Shown here one piece after another: positions 1 to 8,060 of a DNA stretch of 53,075 nt. Under the pieces are notes generated by a model. It ran no database searches. It was not told the origin of the DNA and worked only from the letters and a program-made list of their open reading frames with translations. The stretch is from JAAYPI01 sp036734385 (GTDB lineage Bacteria > Bacteroidota > Bacteroidia > Bacteroidales > Paludibacteraceae): the NCBI GenBank assembly GCA_036734385.1, contig DAIMYQ010000009.1, forward strand, positions 1 to 53,075, in the 5' to 3' direction. The first letter of the stretch is position 1. Each line of letters opens with the position of its first letter. The position numbers were made by a program, and so were the translations under genes.

Positions 1-137
1 GAAACAACGTACCATGGAGATTTCTTATTTCCGAGGAAAAATGCGGTGTTACTCGTCTCTTTTCTTCCTAAAAAGGCAATAAACATTAACATGGTAAAGT
101 ACGCCAAGATGATAAATAAGATAGTTTGAGCGGTCAT
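1..137 (-). CDS. Sodium:solute symporter family transporter, N-terminal fragment
   Basis: The first 45 codons of a membrane transporter run off the left edge of the window. The translation opens MTAQTILFIILAYFTMLMFI, a first membrane helix, and continues with a short loop reading FFLGNKKSPWYVV. That loop (F-x-x-G-x-[KR]-x-[SP]-x-W) is characteristic of the start of the second helix in sodium:solute symporters (SSS family, SLC5-like), which use sodium ions to import sugars, amino acids, vitamins or sialic acid. The substrate cannot be told from this piece. The gene diverges from recR, and each has its own -7 element in the 82-base gap. The family assignment rests on 45 residues. Confidence 0.75.
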   Translation of the reverse strand, partial: MTAQTILFIILAYFTMLMFIAFLGRKETSNTAFFLGNKKSPWYVV

Positions 138-158
138 AAATTGGATGTAAAGTCAGCA

Positions 159-166
159 CAAAGTTA
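159..166 (-). promoter_or_regulatory. Bacteroidetes -7 promoter element for the symporter gene
   Basis: The minus strand reads TAACTTTG, a full match to the Bacteroidetes -7 consensus TAnnTTTG, 21 bases before the symporter ATG. No clear -33 TTG is seen. Confidence 0.6.
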
Positions 167-186
167 TTAAAAATAATAAAAAGTGG

Positions 187-194
187 TATATTTG
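187..194 (+). promoter_or_regulatory. Bacteroidetes -7 promoter element for recR
   Basis: The sequence TATATTTG matches TAnnTTTG and lies 25 bases upstream of the recR ATG. It faces away from the symporter promoter, so the two genes diverge from one short intergenic region. Confidence 0.6.
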
Positions 195-219
195 TAAACC
201 GATTGAGGAAAATAGTAAA

Positions 220-846
220 ATGAATACGAATCAGTATCCTTCACTGTTACTTGAAAATGCAGTAAATCAGTTTGCAAAATTACCCGGAATAGGGCGTAAA
301 ACAGCTTTACGTTTGGTGCTTTATTTGCTGAAGCAAGAAAATGCAGAAGTAACAAATTTTGCTGAAGCTTTGCTTTTACTCAAAAATGAGGTAAGGTATT
401 GCGAAGTGTGTAAAAATATATCTGATACCGACAAATGCCGCATATGCTCCGACCCATCTCGTAATGAGGAGATTGTATGTGTAGTAGAAACAGTAAAAGA
501 TGTTATGCTGATAGAAAACACTTCGCAATTCAGAGGTTTATACCATGTGTTGGGTGGAATTATTTCTCCAATGGATGGCGTTGGTCCTGCAGACCTTGAA
601 ATAGAAAGTTTGTTACAACGTGTGGCTGCCGGAAACATCAAAGAAATTATTTTAGCCCTTAGTACAACCATGGAGGGAGATACAACGAATTTTTATTTAT
701 ACAAGAAATTATCTCAGTATCCGGTTCAAATTAGCACTATTGCTCGTGGCATTTCGGTAGGAGATGAATTACAATATGCTGATGAAGTGACACTTGGTCG
801 TTCTATTGTCAATCGTATTCCGTTTAAAGAAACAATGCAGATATAA
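220..846 (+). CDS. recR: Recombination mediator protein RecR
   Basis: RecR works with RecO (and RecF) to load RecA onto single-stranded DNA during gap repair. The 208 residues match the usual family length. A helix-hairpin-helix is visible at about 21-32 (LPGIGRKTALRL), followed by a four-cysteine zinc site at C61, C64, C73 and C76. A Toprim domain then begins with IVCVVETVKDV and ends near the C-terminus. It is the first gene of a plus-strand run that continues with a membrane protein, a HAD phosphatase and a glycosyltransferase. It has its own -7 element 25 bases upstream. Confidence 0.97.
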   Translation: MNTNQYPSLLLENAVNQFAKLPGIGRKTALRLVLYLLKQENAEVTNFAEALLLLKNEVRYCEVCKNISDTDKCRICSDPSRNEEIVCVVETVKDVMLIENTSQFRGLYHVLGGIISPMDGVGPADLEIESLLQRVAAGNIKEIILALSTTMEGDTTNFYLYKKLSQYPVQISTIARGISVGDELQYADEVTLGRSIVNRIPFKETMQI

Positions 847-866
847 CTCACATAAAATAAAAAACA

Positions 867-1307
867 ATGGAACAAGAAATAAAAGCTATACAAAAGCAAT
901 TGGTGAAGATTTACTATTTAATTTATGCCATTCTTATTATTCTGTTGATTGGAGGGGCATTGCTCTTTCCTAGGTTGGGTGGTGTAAGTCCCTCTGTTGC
1001 TGTTATTCTGAATACAGTAACAATTCTTACGGTATTAGCAGTTCCTCTAGCTCTCAAATTGTTTTCTGTTAAAACAAAAAGAATACAGGCATCTGGCGAC
1101 GAATTTGAAAAGAAAGCTCTCGGCTACATTAAGTGGTCGAAAATACAAATGTTTTTATTGGGAATCCCTGGTGTTTTTGCCGCTATTTCGTATGCTTTTT
1201 TGGAAGATAGAACTTCCTTATTTTGCTTCTTAATTGCTTTTATGGTATTGATGTTTACGAAGCCCTCACTAATAAAAATTGACATTTTCTTTCAGAAAGA
1301 AGAATAG
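867..1307 (+). CDS. Small integral membrane protein of unknown function
   Basis: I do not recognise a named family. The 146 residues contain about four hydrophobic segments, near 16-37, 43-66, 90-108 and 114-132. Between the second and third lies a charged cytoplasmic-looking loop (KTKRIQASGDEFEKK). The gene starts 20 bases after recR and 22 bases before the HAD phosphatase, so it is probably co-transcribed with both. Nothing in the sequence suggests a catalytic role. Confidence 0.75.
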   Translation: MEQEIKAIQKQLVKIYYLIYAILIILLIGGALLFPRLGGVSPSVAVILNTVTILTVLAVPLALKLFSVKTKRIQASGDEFEKKALGYIKWSKIQMFLLGIPGVFAAISYAFLEDRTSLFCFLIAFMVLMFTKPSLIKIDIFFQKEE

Positions 1308-1329
1308 ACAACCATATAAAGATAACCAA

Positions 1330-1755
1330 ATGATTATAGCTGTTGATTTTGATGGAACAATAGTCGAACATGATTATCCAAGGATAGGCAAGGAGATACC
1401 GTTTGCCATTGAAACGCTAAAAAAGATACAACAAGATAATCAGCATTTACTCGTCTTGTGGACAGTAAGAGAAGGCAAATTTTTGCAAGAAGCTGTTGAT
1501 TATTGTCACGAACGAGGATTGGATTTTTATGCAGTAAATAAAGATTATCCCGAAGAACAATTTGATGAAGGAATTACCCGTAAAATAAAAGCTGATATTT
1601 TTATAGATGATCGTAATCTTGGCGGATTACCCGATTGGGGAGTCATTTATGCCATGATTATGGGTAAAGTAAGACCTACCTATGGTGCTGAATATGAGAT
1701 ATTAAAGCCGAAAAATATTTTTATTCGTTTTGGAGAATGGTTACAACGTTCTTAA
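1330..1755 (+). CDS. HAD-superfamily hydrolase, small BT0820-like type
   Basis: This 141-residue protein has the HAD phosphatase signature at its very N-terminus: DFDGTI gives the nucleophile D6 and acid D8. A later acidic pair in FIDDRNLGG serves as the magnesium-binding motif IV. The T of LWTVREGKF is the likely motif II residue. There is no large cap domain. I chose the ATG at 1330 because the reading frame upstream overlaps the previous gene and the HAD fold starts at once after this methionine. Small HAD proteins of this kind are common in Bacteroidetes, and their substrates are mostly unknown. Confidence 0.85.
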   Translation: MIIAVDFDGTIVEHDYPRIGKEIPFAIETLKKIQQDNQHLLVLWTVREGKFLQEAVDYCHERGLDFYAVNKDYPEEQFDEGITRKIKADIFIDDRNLGGLPDWGVIYAMIMGKVRPTYGAEYEILKPKNIFIRFGEWLQRS

Positions 1756-1764
1756 CTCTTTTTT

Positions 1765-2742
1765 ATGAAATTATCTGTTGTTATAGTTAATTACAAAGTT
1801 CAGAATTTGCTCTTGCAATGTTTGGATGCTGTTTCTAAATCTATGGAACATATTAGTGGTGAGGTTATTGTTGTGGATAATAATTCTGAAGATGACTCTC
1901 AAAAGCTAGTGCAACATTATTTCCCTTCTGTCCATTTTATAGCTAACGTCGAAAATGTCGGTTTTTCGAAAGCCAATAATCAGGGCATTTTGTCTGCCAG
2001 AGGTGAATATGTTTTGTTGCTCAATCCTGATACTATTATAGGAGAGCAAACCTTGACTTGTGTTTGCGATTTTGCGGATAATACGAACAATTTTGGTGCC
2101 TTGGGGGTTCGTATGGTTAATGGAATCGGTTGTTTCTTGCCTGAGTCAAAAAGAGGTATTCCAACTGTTTGGGCTTCATTTTGTAAAATAATGGGACTTA
2201 ATAGACTTTTTCCTTCCGGTAATTTTTTTAATGGGTATTATTTTCCTTCCCTTGAGGAAACTTCTTGTGGTGAAGTTCCCATTTTGGCGGGTGCTTTTAT
2301 GCTATTGAACAAAAAGGAATTAAAAGAGGAAATTTTGTTAGATGAACAGTTTTTTATGTATGGAGAAGATATCGATTTGTCTTACAGAATAACATTGAGT
2401 GGGCTGAGAAACTTCTATGTTCCGACTTCAATCCTCCATTACAAAGGTGAAAGTGCAAAAAAGGGAGACGGTAAACATCAAAAAGCCTTTTACCAATCGA
2501 TGCTGATTTTTTACAAAAAACATTTTGCTAAAAAAGCCTATATTTTTAATTTCTTTGTCCCTTTTGCCGTTTATTTTTACCAATTTTTCGGCAAAAGGAA
2601 CAAAAATAGGGCTCCAAAATTACCTGAAATTGTAGTTTCAACCGATGAAATGTCTTATCAAGAAATTATTTCTTTGGTTGAAGAAAAAAAAGGGGTTGCC
2701 CGAGTTAAGATTTACCATTCCAAGTTCGATATAACTATATAA
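1765..2742 (+). CDS. Family 2 glycosyltransferase, rhamnosyltransferase-like
   Basis: The 325-residue protein opens with the GT2 nucleotide-binding strand LSVVIVNYK and the motif VVDNNS. LLLNPDTII follows as the metal- and sugar-nucleotide-binding site, and FFMYGEDIDLSYR carries the ED motif of the catalytic base region. This order matches WbbL-type rhamnosyltransferases, which add a sugar to cell-surface polysaccharide or lipopolysaccharide at the cytoplasmic face. The C-terminal part has a hydrophobic stretch near 255-275 that may hold it at the membrane. It follows the HAD gene by 9 bases. The sugar donor and acceptor cannot be inferred. Confidence 0.9.
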   Translation: MKLSVVIVNYKVQNLLLQCLDAVSKSMEHISGEVIVVDNNSEDDSQKLVQHYFPSVHFIANVENVGFSKANNQGILSARGEYVLLLNPDTIIGEQTLTCVCDFADNTNNFGALGVRMVNGIGCFLPESKRGIPTVWASFCKIMGLNRLFPSGNFFNGYYFPSLEETSCGEVPILAGAFMLLNKKELKEEILLDEQFFMYGEDIDLSYRITLSGLRNFYVPTSILHYKGESAKKGDGKHQKAFYQSMLIFYKKHFAKKAYIFNFFVPFAVYFYQFFGKRNKNRAPKLPEIVVSTDEMSYQEIISLVEEKKGVARVKIYHSKFDITI

Positions 2743-2748
2743 ATTATT

Positions 2749-3273
2749 ATGCCATTATTGCAAAACGATATTATTGCTTTAAGAGCACTAGAGCCCGAAG
2801 ATTTGGAACTCTTTTATGTTTGGGAAAATAATGCCGAATATTGGCAATATGGCAACACGTTAGCCCCATATTCTCGGTTTGCCATCAAGCAATATTTGCT
2901 TAATGCCCAAAGAGATATTTATGAAAACAAAGAATTGCGTTTGATGGTAGAACGAAAGGTTGATAAAAAGGCGATTGGAGCAGTTGATTTGTTTAATTAT
3001 GATCCTTACCATCAAAGGGCTGAGCTTGGTATTCTGATTGATAAAACCTTTCAACAACAAGGTTTTTCTTCTATGGCGATGGCATTGGTGAAAGAGTATG
3101 CTTTTGATTTTTTGGGATTGAAACAATTATATTGTCACGTTCCTCAAAAAAATGAACCTTCTAAAAGAATGGTTGAAAAAGCAGGTTTTGTGGCTGTAGG
3201 AATAAAAAAAGCTTGGTTGAAAACGCCTTTCGGTTTTGATGATGTGGTATTTTACCAATTGGTAAAACAATAA
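2749..3273 (+). CDS. GNAT-family N-acetyltransferase (RimJ/RimL-like)
   Basis: The 174 residues match the RimJ/RimL/SpeG type of GNAT fold. The N-terminal beta strand carries IIALRALEPEDLE, and the acetyl-CoA binding region holds RAELGILIDKTFQQQGFSS in place of the canonical Q/RxxGxG/A loop. The C-terminal part carries NEPSKRMVEKAGFVAVG, a usual late motif. The substrate could be a protein N-terminus, a polyamine or a small amine. It follows the glycosyltransferase by 6 bases and is the last gene of the run, ending tail to tail with the nitrilase-family gene. Confidence 0.87.
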   Translation: MPLLQNDIIALRALEPEDLELFYVWENNAEYWQYGNTLAPYSRFAIKQYLLNAQRDIYENKELRLMVERKVDKKAIGAVDLFNYDPYHQRAELGILIDKTFQQQGFSSMAMALVKEYAFDFLGLKQLYCHVPQKNEPSKRMVEKAGFVAVGIKKAWLKTPFGFDDVVFYQLVKQ

Positions 3274-3277
3274 GATT

Positions 3278-4069
3278 CTAATCAATAATACTGAATGAAT
3301 CGGCATCTTTCCAGACAGGAAATTTTTCTCTGAAAAGAGAAAGCTCTTCTTTTCTTAAAGTAGTCGTAATGATTTCATCGCTATTTTCGTTCCCCTCTGC
3401 AATGATATTCCCTTTGTAGTTGATAATCTGTGAGTTTCCTGAATAATTTAAACCGTCTTTATCTTTTCCAATTCTGTTACAACCACATACGTAACAGGCG
3501 TTTTCTATGGCACGGGCTTTCAAAAGAATATTGAACGCATCCTTTCTGCTTTCGGGCCAATTAGCCATGACTAAAAGAATATCGTATTTGTTTTGCTTGT
3601 TTCGTAACCAAATAGGGAAACGCAAATCATAACAAATTGACAACGCGATATTCCATCCTTTGTAAGAAACAATTGTGTTTGTCTTTCCCGGTGAAAATAT
3701 GTTGTTTTCTCCACTCATAGAAAAGAGATGCCGTTTGTCGTAAAAAAATATTTGACTATTGGGTAAAGCGGCAAAACCTCTGTTGTAAAAATTACCATTT
3801 TCGGAAGCTATAAAACTTCCAAAAATAGCGATGTCGTATTTTTTCGACCACGAAACAACTCTCTGCATCGTTTCTCCGCTATTTGTTTCGGCAAGAGACG
3901 CCGAATTCATGGTAAAGCCTGTACTAAACATCTCCGGTAATACAACAATATCGGGTTGAGATGAGGTAATCCTTTGGATTTTTTTTTCAAACGAATCCAA
4001 ATTACTCTTTTTATCCTCCCAAAATAAGCTTGTTTGTATTAAGCTGATATTTAGTTCGTTGCTAATCAT
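3278..4069 (-). CDS. Nitrilase-superfamily amidase, YafV/omega-amidase-like
   Basis: The 263-residue protein carries the full Glu-Lys-Cys catalytic triad: E46 in LPEMFSTGF, K112 in YDKRHLF and C146 in SICYDLRFP. This arrangement and length match the YafV/Nit2 branch. Its members hydrolyse alpha-keto acid omega-amides such as alpha-ketoglutaramate and alpha-keto-gamma-methylthiobutyramate, a role in glutamine and methionine salvage. The gene overlaps the upstream acyltransferase by 4 bases, so the two are translationally coupled. An A9 run lies in codons for KK near residue 30 and shows no sign of disrupting the frame. Confidence 0.9.
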   Translation of the reverse strand: MISNELNISLIQTSLFWEDKKSNLDSFEKKIQRITSSQPDIVVLPEMFSTGFTMNSASLAETNSGETMQRVVSWSKKYDIAIFGSFIASENGNFYNRGFAALPNSQIFFYDKRHLFSMSGENNIFSPGKTNTIVSYKGWNIALSICYDLRFPIWLRNKQNKYDILLVMANWPESRKDAFNILLKARAIENACYVCGCNRIGKDKDGLNYSGNSQIINYKGNIIAEGNENSDEIITTTLRKEELSLFREKFPVWKDADSFSIID

Positions 4070-4626
4070 TTAGGTTGGTAATTTTTACCCAGTGAAAACC
4101 GTTCGGGAAATTTGCCATTTGCACCTTCGTAAAAGCGTTTGATATTGTTTATGTCTTCTTCCTCATTATCGGTAGGATAAAAAATCGTCATAAACTTTGC
4201 TTCTTTGTATTTGTAGTCTATGGTTACCAATATGATGGGAACTCCTGCTTTTTTAGCAATATGGTAAAAGCCAAGTTTCCATTTTTCACTTCGTTTTCTT
4301 GTTCCTTCGGGAGTAATAGCCAAGTGAAATTCCTCTTTTTCTTTGAAAATTTGAGCCAAACTTTCGGTAAGAGAATTGTTTTTACTTCTGTTTACACCAA
4401 TCCCCCCTAGCTTCTTGAAAATAAACCCGAAAGGAGGTTTTAACCATTCTTCTTTTATCAAAAAGGAAGCTTTGCCGCCAAGGGATGTGTAAAACAATTC
4501 TCCAATGATGAAATCCCAATTGCTTGTATGTGGTGCAACGCACATAACCGCTTTTTTTACATCAGGAATTTCCGTATCGGTTTTCCAGCCGAATAACCGT
4601 AGTAAAAGATAACAAAGTTTTTTCAT
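4066..4626 (-). CDS. 1-acyl-sn-glycerol-3-phosphate acyltransferase-like (PlsC family)
   Basis: This 186-residue protein carries the acyltransferase HX4D motif at H33-D38 (APHTSNWDF) and the phosphate-binding TPEGTR further on, both typical of PlsC-family enzymes that acylate lysophosphatidate or related lipids. An ATG 51 bases further upstream lies inside the preceding gene. I chose 4626 because it lies 13 bases after that gene and opens with a hydrophobic helix (KKLCYLLLRLFGW). Short PlsC-like proteins of this type are common in Bacteroidetes next to lipid or envelope genes. The exact acceptor is uncertain. Confidence 0.88.
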   Translation of the reverse strand: MKKLCYLLLRLFGWKTDTEIPDVKKAVMCVAPHTSNWDFIIGELFYTSLGGKASFLIKEEWLKPPFGFIFKKLGGIGVNRSKNNSLTESLAQIFKEKEEFHLAITPEGTRKRSEKWKLGFYHIAKKAGVPIILVTIDYKYKEAKFMTIFYPTDNEEEDINNIKRFYEGANGKFPERFSLGKNYQPK

Positions 4627-4639
4627 TGGTTCCCTCAGA

Positions 4640-4930
4640 TTACTTTGATTGGTATAATTTGTCAATATCATCGGCAATTTCAGTAACCGATTTGCTTAAA
4701 TCTGCTTGTAATTTGTTGTAATATAATTGAACCCTTTGACTATTTTCTTTTCCGTCAGGTCTTCCTGCTCTTTTTGTTAATTCATCGTTCTTGTTGATGA
4801 TTTTTGCGATTGTTTCGGCTAATTTTTCTTCACTTATTTTGGGAAATAAAACAGATGCTGTGTAGCATTCGGTTAATAGATTAGAAAAAATAAATTGTAT
4901 GCTTTTTTTTAAGTATCTTTTACTTGCCAT
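4640..4930 (-). CDS. Small conserved-looking protein of unknown function
   Basis: The 96-residue product begins MASKRYLKKSIQFIF. It is highly charged and mostly helical in composition, with a lysine- and asparagine-rich middle around KIINKNDELTKRAGRPDGK. I cannot name a family or function. The start at 4930 is preferred to the ATG at 5011: a -7 element (TAGATTTG) lies at 4957-4964, so transcription would begin near 4950, downstream of 5011. It heads the minus-strand set with the acyltransferase and the amidase. Confidence 0.7.
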   Translation of the reverse strand: MASKRYLKKSIQFIFSNLLTECYTASVLFPKISEEKLAETIAKIINKNDELTKRAGRPDGKENSQRVQLYYNKLQADLSKSVTEIADDIDKLYQSK

Positions 4931-4956
4931 GCGTGTTTTTTTAGTTAATAATGAGA

Positions 4957-4964
4957 CAAATCTA
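4957..4964 (-). promoter_or_regulatory. -7 promoter element for the 4930-3278 minus-strand operon
   Basis: The minus strand reads TAGATTTG, a match to TAnnTTTG, 26 bases before the chosen ATG at 4930. It decides the start of that gene. Confidence 0.55.
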
Positions 4965-4997
4965 CGTGAAATATTACGGAAAAACAATCTATTATCA

Positions 4998-5005
4998 TAA
5001 ATTTG
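4998..5005 (+). promoter_or_regulatory. -7 promoter element for the lipoprotein gene at 5035
   Basis: TAAATTTG matches the -7 consensus. Transcription should begin near 5012, which makes an ATG at 5014 nearly leaderless and favours the ATG at 5035. Confidence 0.55.
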
Positions 5006-5034
5006 TAGCATAAATGTATTTAAAGCCTCGATGT

Positions 5035-6486
5035 ATGTTTCGATTCAATGACAACACAAAAGGTGTCAGTTTTCTCATTTTACTTTTCATTTCATTTTGT
5101 TTGATGAGTTGTGAAGATCAAATTGTGAATCACGATCCTTCTGTTGCTTTGTCTTTCTCTGCCGATACTATTTCCTTTGATACTATCTTTACCCAGAAGG
5201 GTTCTGCTACTCAGCGTTTGAAGGTTTATAATAATTCAAATAATAAATTGGTTATCAGTTCGATAGAGCTTAATGGCACACAAAATTTTGCCATAAACAT
5301 TAATGGCGTTAAAACAGATGCCCTACAAAATGTAGAGATTTTGGCAAAAGACAGTATGACCATTTTTGTTCAGGTGTATATCGACCCAAGTAATCAAAAT
5401 ACACCATTTTTGGTTACGGATTCCATTTCATTTTTAACCAATACCAATCGACAACAGGTTATTTTGACTGCCTATGGTCAGGATGCTTATCGTATAAGTA
5501 AAAAAACCATAAATGCCGATACTGTTTGGCAGGCAGAAAAACCATATCTTATTTCCGACACGTTGAAAGTATCCGCAGGTAAAACTTTAGCATTACAAGA
5601 AGGTGTGAAATTGTTTTTTGCCAAGGGGGCGACTTTGCAGGTAGAAGGGACACTTTTAGCGAATGGAACAAAACAAAATCCGGTGGTGTTTAGAGGTGAT
5701 AGGCAAGATAAAATGTTTGACAATTTGCCATATGATAAAGTTCCCGGTCAATGGAGCGGCATTCGTTTTCTTACCGGAAGTACCGGAAATGAAATGAAGT
5801 ACGTTGTAGTGAAAAATGCGACTTCGGGTATTCAGGTAGATTCTTCAGCCATTGATACGCCGATTTTAAAAATGGAAAATAGTTTTGTTGGAAATATGTC
5901 GGGAAATTGCATTGTGGCAATTAATACGAATATTCAGCTGAACAATTCTGTGATTTACAATTCGGGAACGTATTGCTTACAAGTAAGGGGAGGAAGTTAT
6001 GAGTTTAACCATTGTACGTTTGCCAATTATTTTTCTTTTTCGTGGATAGCACGGAGTACATCTTCCATCATGTTGTCTAATTATGTTTTAACAGATGAAT
6101 CGTATGTAGAAGCTCCTTTGGCGAAGGCGGATTTTAATAACTGTATTGTTTATGGTACTTGGAGTAATGAAGTGACATTTAATAATAAATATAATGCACA
6201 GGATGTTTCTGCCACTTTTAATTATAATTTTCTTGCTTGTCTGTTGAAAATTAAAACTTCAACCATAATTGAAGAACATTACCAAAATGTCATTTTCAAT
6301 CAAGATCCTTTGTTTACAATTGACGCGGATAATTATACCTATGATTTTCATTTGAAATCTTCTTCAGATGCCAGAGGAACAGCCGATAACTCGGTGGCAC
6401 AACTTTATCCGTTTGATATGGATGGTAACAGTCGGTTGTCTGATGGTAGGGCAGATATAGGTGCTTACGAATATATAGTCGAATAA
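5035..6486 (+). CDS. Lipoprotein with right-handed beta-helix-like region
   Basis: The 483-residue protein has a lipoprotein signal: a hydrophobic core followed by CLMSC, giving lipidated C26 and an acidic ED right after it. The N-terminal 130 residues read as an Ig-like domain similar to those in DUF1573/choice-of-anchor proteins (KGSATQRLKVYNNSNNKLVI). From about 150 on, short repeating strands such as LNNSVIYNSGTYCLQVRGGS suggest a right-handed parallel beta-helix. It ends with SDGRADIGAYEY, a motif common at the end of such proteins. It is probably surface-exposed or periplasmic. Its stop codon overlaps the next ATG, so it is coupled to a secreted EEP-fold enzyme. Confidence 0.8.
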   Translation: MFRFNDNTKGVSFLILLFISFCLMSCEDQIVNHDPSVALSFSADTISFDTIFTQKGSATQRLKVYNNSNNKLVISSIELNGTQNFAININGVKTDALQNVEILAKDSMTIFVQVYIDPSNQNTPFLVTDSISFLTNTNRQQVILTAYGQDAYRISKKTINADTVWQAEKPYLISDTLKVSAGKTLALQEGVKLFFAKGATLQVEGTLLANGTKQNPVVFRGDRQDKMFDNLPYDKVPGQWSGIRFLTGSTGNEMKYVVVKNATSGIQVDSSAIDTPILKMENSFVGNMSGNCIVAINTNIQLNNSVIYNSGTYCLQVRGGSYEFNHCTFANYFSFSWIARSTSSIMLSNYVLTDESYVEAPLAKADFNNCIVYGTWSNEVTFNNKYNAQDVSATFNYNFLACLLKIKTSTIIEEHYQNVIFNQDPLFTIDADNYTYDFHLKSSSDARGTADNSVAQLYPFDMDGNSRLSDGRADIGAYEYIVE

Positions 6487-7520
6487 TGCCGATGAGGATA
6501 AGATTATTAGCTCTTTTACTATTCTTTTCGTGTTGCAGTCTTGCTCAAACATCTTTTCGGGTTATGTCCTACAATGTCGAAAATTTGTTCGATTGTGATG
6601 ATGATTCTCTTACCTTTGATGAAGATTTTACTCCCGAAGGAGCCTACCATTGGACTCCAAATAAACTGAAACAAAAGATTGCAAAAATAGCAAAGGTCAT
6701 TACTATTATCGGACAGTGGGAACCTCCTGCATTAGTGGGATTGTGTGAGGTGGAAAATGAAAATGTTATTAAAAAATTGGTGTATCAGTCGCCATTAAAA
6801 GAACAGCATTACTCATATGTGCATTTTGAATCTCCTGACAAGCGAGGTATTGATGTTGCTTTATTGTATCAAAGGAAAAGTTTTGAGCCTTTGGAAAAGC
6901 AAAACATTCCCATTCATTATCCGGAAAATAAAAATCTGACAACGCGTGATATTTTGTATGTGAAAGGGGTTGTCTTAAACAAGGATACTTTGCACGTGTT
7001 TGTTTGTCACTTTCCATCCAGACTGGGTGGTGAGTTAGAGTCGGAGGATAATCGTAAATGGGTGGCTTCGGTATTAAGGCAACATGTGGATAGTATTTTG
7101 ACTGAAAGAAAAAAGGCAAACATATTGATTATGGGCGATTTTAATGATTATCCAGACAATGAAAGTTTACTCAATGTATTGAAAGCCAAAGGAATAAAAG
7201 AAAGCAAAGACTCTGCTGATTTGTATAACTTGTATTATGAATTGAATAGCCAACCGGAGGTCGGCACACACAAAAACCAAGGAGAGTGGGGTGTGTTGGA
7301 TCAAATGATGGTATCCAAAAATTTATTGCAACCGTCATCCATTTTATTTACTTCACAAGAAAATGTGCATATTTTTGATGCGGATTTTTTATTGCAAGAT
7401 GATGAACACTTTTTAGGTAAAAAACCTTTCCGAACATTTTTAGGAATGAAATATATGGGCGGTTTTTCGGATCATTTGCCCATTTACGTGGACTTTTTTC
7501 TTCAAGAAAAAGACAAGTAA
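6486..7520 (+). CDS. Secreted endonuclease/exonuclease/phosphatase-family protein
   Basis: The 344-residue product has a signal peptide (RLLALLLFFSCCSLAQ) and then the EEP fold. The metal-binding asparagine is in VMSYNVENLF, the catalytic glutamate is in GLCEVENEN, GDFNDYPDN follows, and the terminal SDHLPIYVD carries the catalytic histidine. The family cleaves phosphodiester bonds in nucleic acids, sphingolipids or inositol phosphates, so the substrate is open. The start at 6486 overlaps the upstream stop (TAATG). An alternative ATG lies 6 bases later. With the upstream beta-helix lipoprotein it forms a two-gene exported unit. It ends directly against the rsmD stop on the other strand. Confidence 0.88.
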   Translation: MPMRIRLLALLLFFSCCSLAQTSFRVMSYNVENLFDCDDDSLTFDEDFTPEGAYHWTPNKLKQKIAKIAKVITIIGQWEPPALVGLCEVENENVIKKLVYQSPLKEQHYSYVHFESPDKRGIDVALLYQRKSFEPLEKQNIPIHYPENKNLTTRDILYVKGVVLNKDTLHVFVCHFPSRLGGELESEDNRKWVASVLRQHVDSILTERKKANILIMGDFNDYPDNESLLNVLKAKGIKESKDSADLYNLYYELNSQPEVGTHKNQGEWGVLDQMMVSKNLLQPSSILFTSQENVHIFDADFLLQDDEHFLGKKPFRTFLGMKYMGGFSDHLPIYVDFFLQEKDK

Positions 7521-8060
7521 TTATTCGACTTTTTCAAATATGCTGAAATGAACGTTGCCGTAAGATCTCGTTTCTTTAAGGTATTTGTTGTCCGCAAAGT
7601 TATTCTTCTTGCCATGTTCCAAAACAAACAAAGCATTTGGTTTTAGCAAAGAAGAACTTAATACCAATTCCGGTAAAAGAGGTAATTTGTCTAATTCGTA
7701 AGGTGGATCTGCAAAAATAAGGTCGTACTGAAATTTTGATGTTGAAATAAATTTAAAAACATCACCTTTTATGGCATTTATGGTTTTGATTTTAAGTTCG
7801 TCTGCTATTTTTTTGATAAAACAAATGTGCTGGTAATTTTGTTCAATTGATGTAACTTGTTTGGCACCACGAGAAGCAAACTCAAATGAAATACTACCAC
7901 TTCCGGAAAATAAATCGAGGACAGTTATGTCTTCAAATTCGATGCAATTGGCTAAAACATTGAAAATTCCTTCTTTGGCAAAATCAGTAGTAGGTCTAGC
8001 TTTCAGATTTGCCGGAGGGGTAAATCTCCTTCCCTTAAATTCGCCGCTTATAATACGCAT
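7521..8060 (-). CDS. rsmD: 16S rRNA (guanine(966)-N2)-methyltransferase RsmD
   Basis: RsmD methylates G966 of 16S rRNA in assembled 30S particles using S-adenosylmethionine. The 179 residues match the family length. The opening MRIISGEFKGRRF is typical, DLFSGSGSISFE at about 49-60 forms the SAM site, and ADPPYEL near 117-123 is the catalytic motif IV. The gene overlaps the end of the upstream DUF3822 gene by 13 bases. This pairing is commonly seen in Bacteroidetes. Confidence 0.96.
   Translation of the reverse strand: MRIISGEFKGRRFTPPANLKARPTTDFAKEGIFNVLANCIEFEDITVLDLFSGSGSISFEFASRGAKQVTSIEQNYQHICFIKKIADELKIKTINAIKGDVFKFISTSKFQYDLIFADPPYELDKLPLLPELVLSSSLLKPNALFVLEHGKKNNFADNKYLKETRSYGNVHFSIFEKVE

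Noticed and set aside
3985..3995. A9 run in the nitrilase-family gene as a slippage site
   Set aside because: It lies near residue 30 and slippage would only destroy the protein, with no domain boundary there. It shows that A9 runs can occur by chance in this genome.
4627..4677. A longer start for the PlsC-like acyltransferase
   Set aside because: It would overlap the upstream gene by 38 bases and add a polar stretch before the hydrophobic N-terminal helix.
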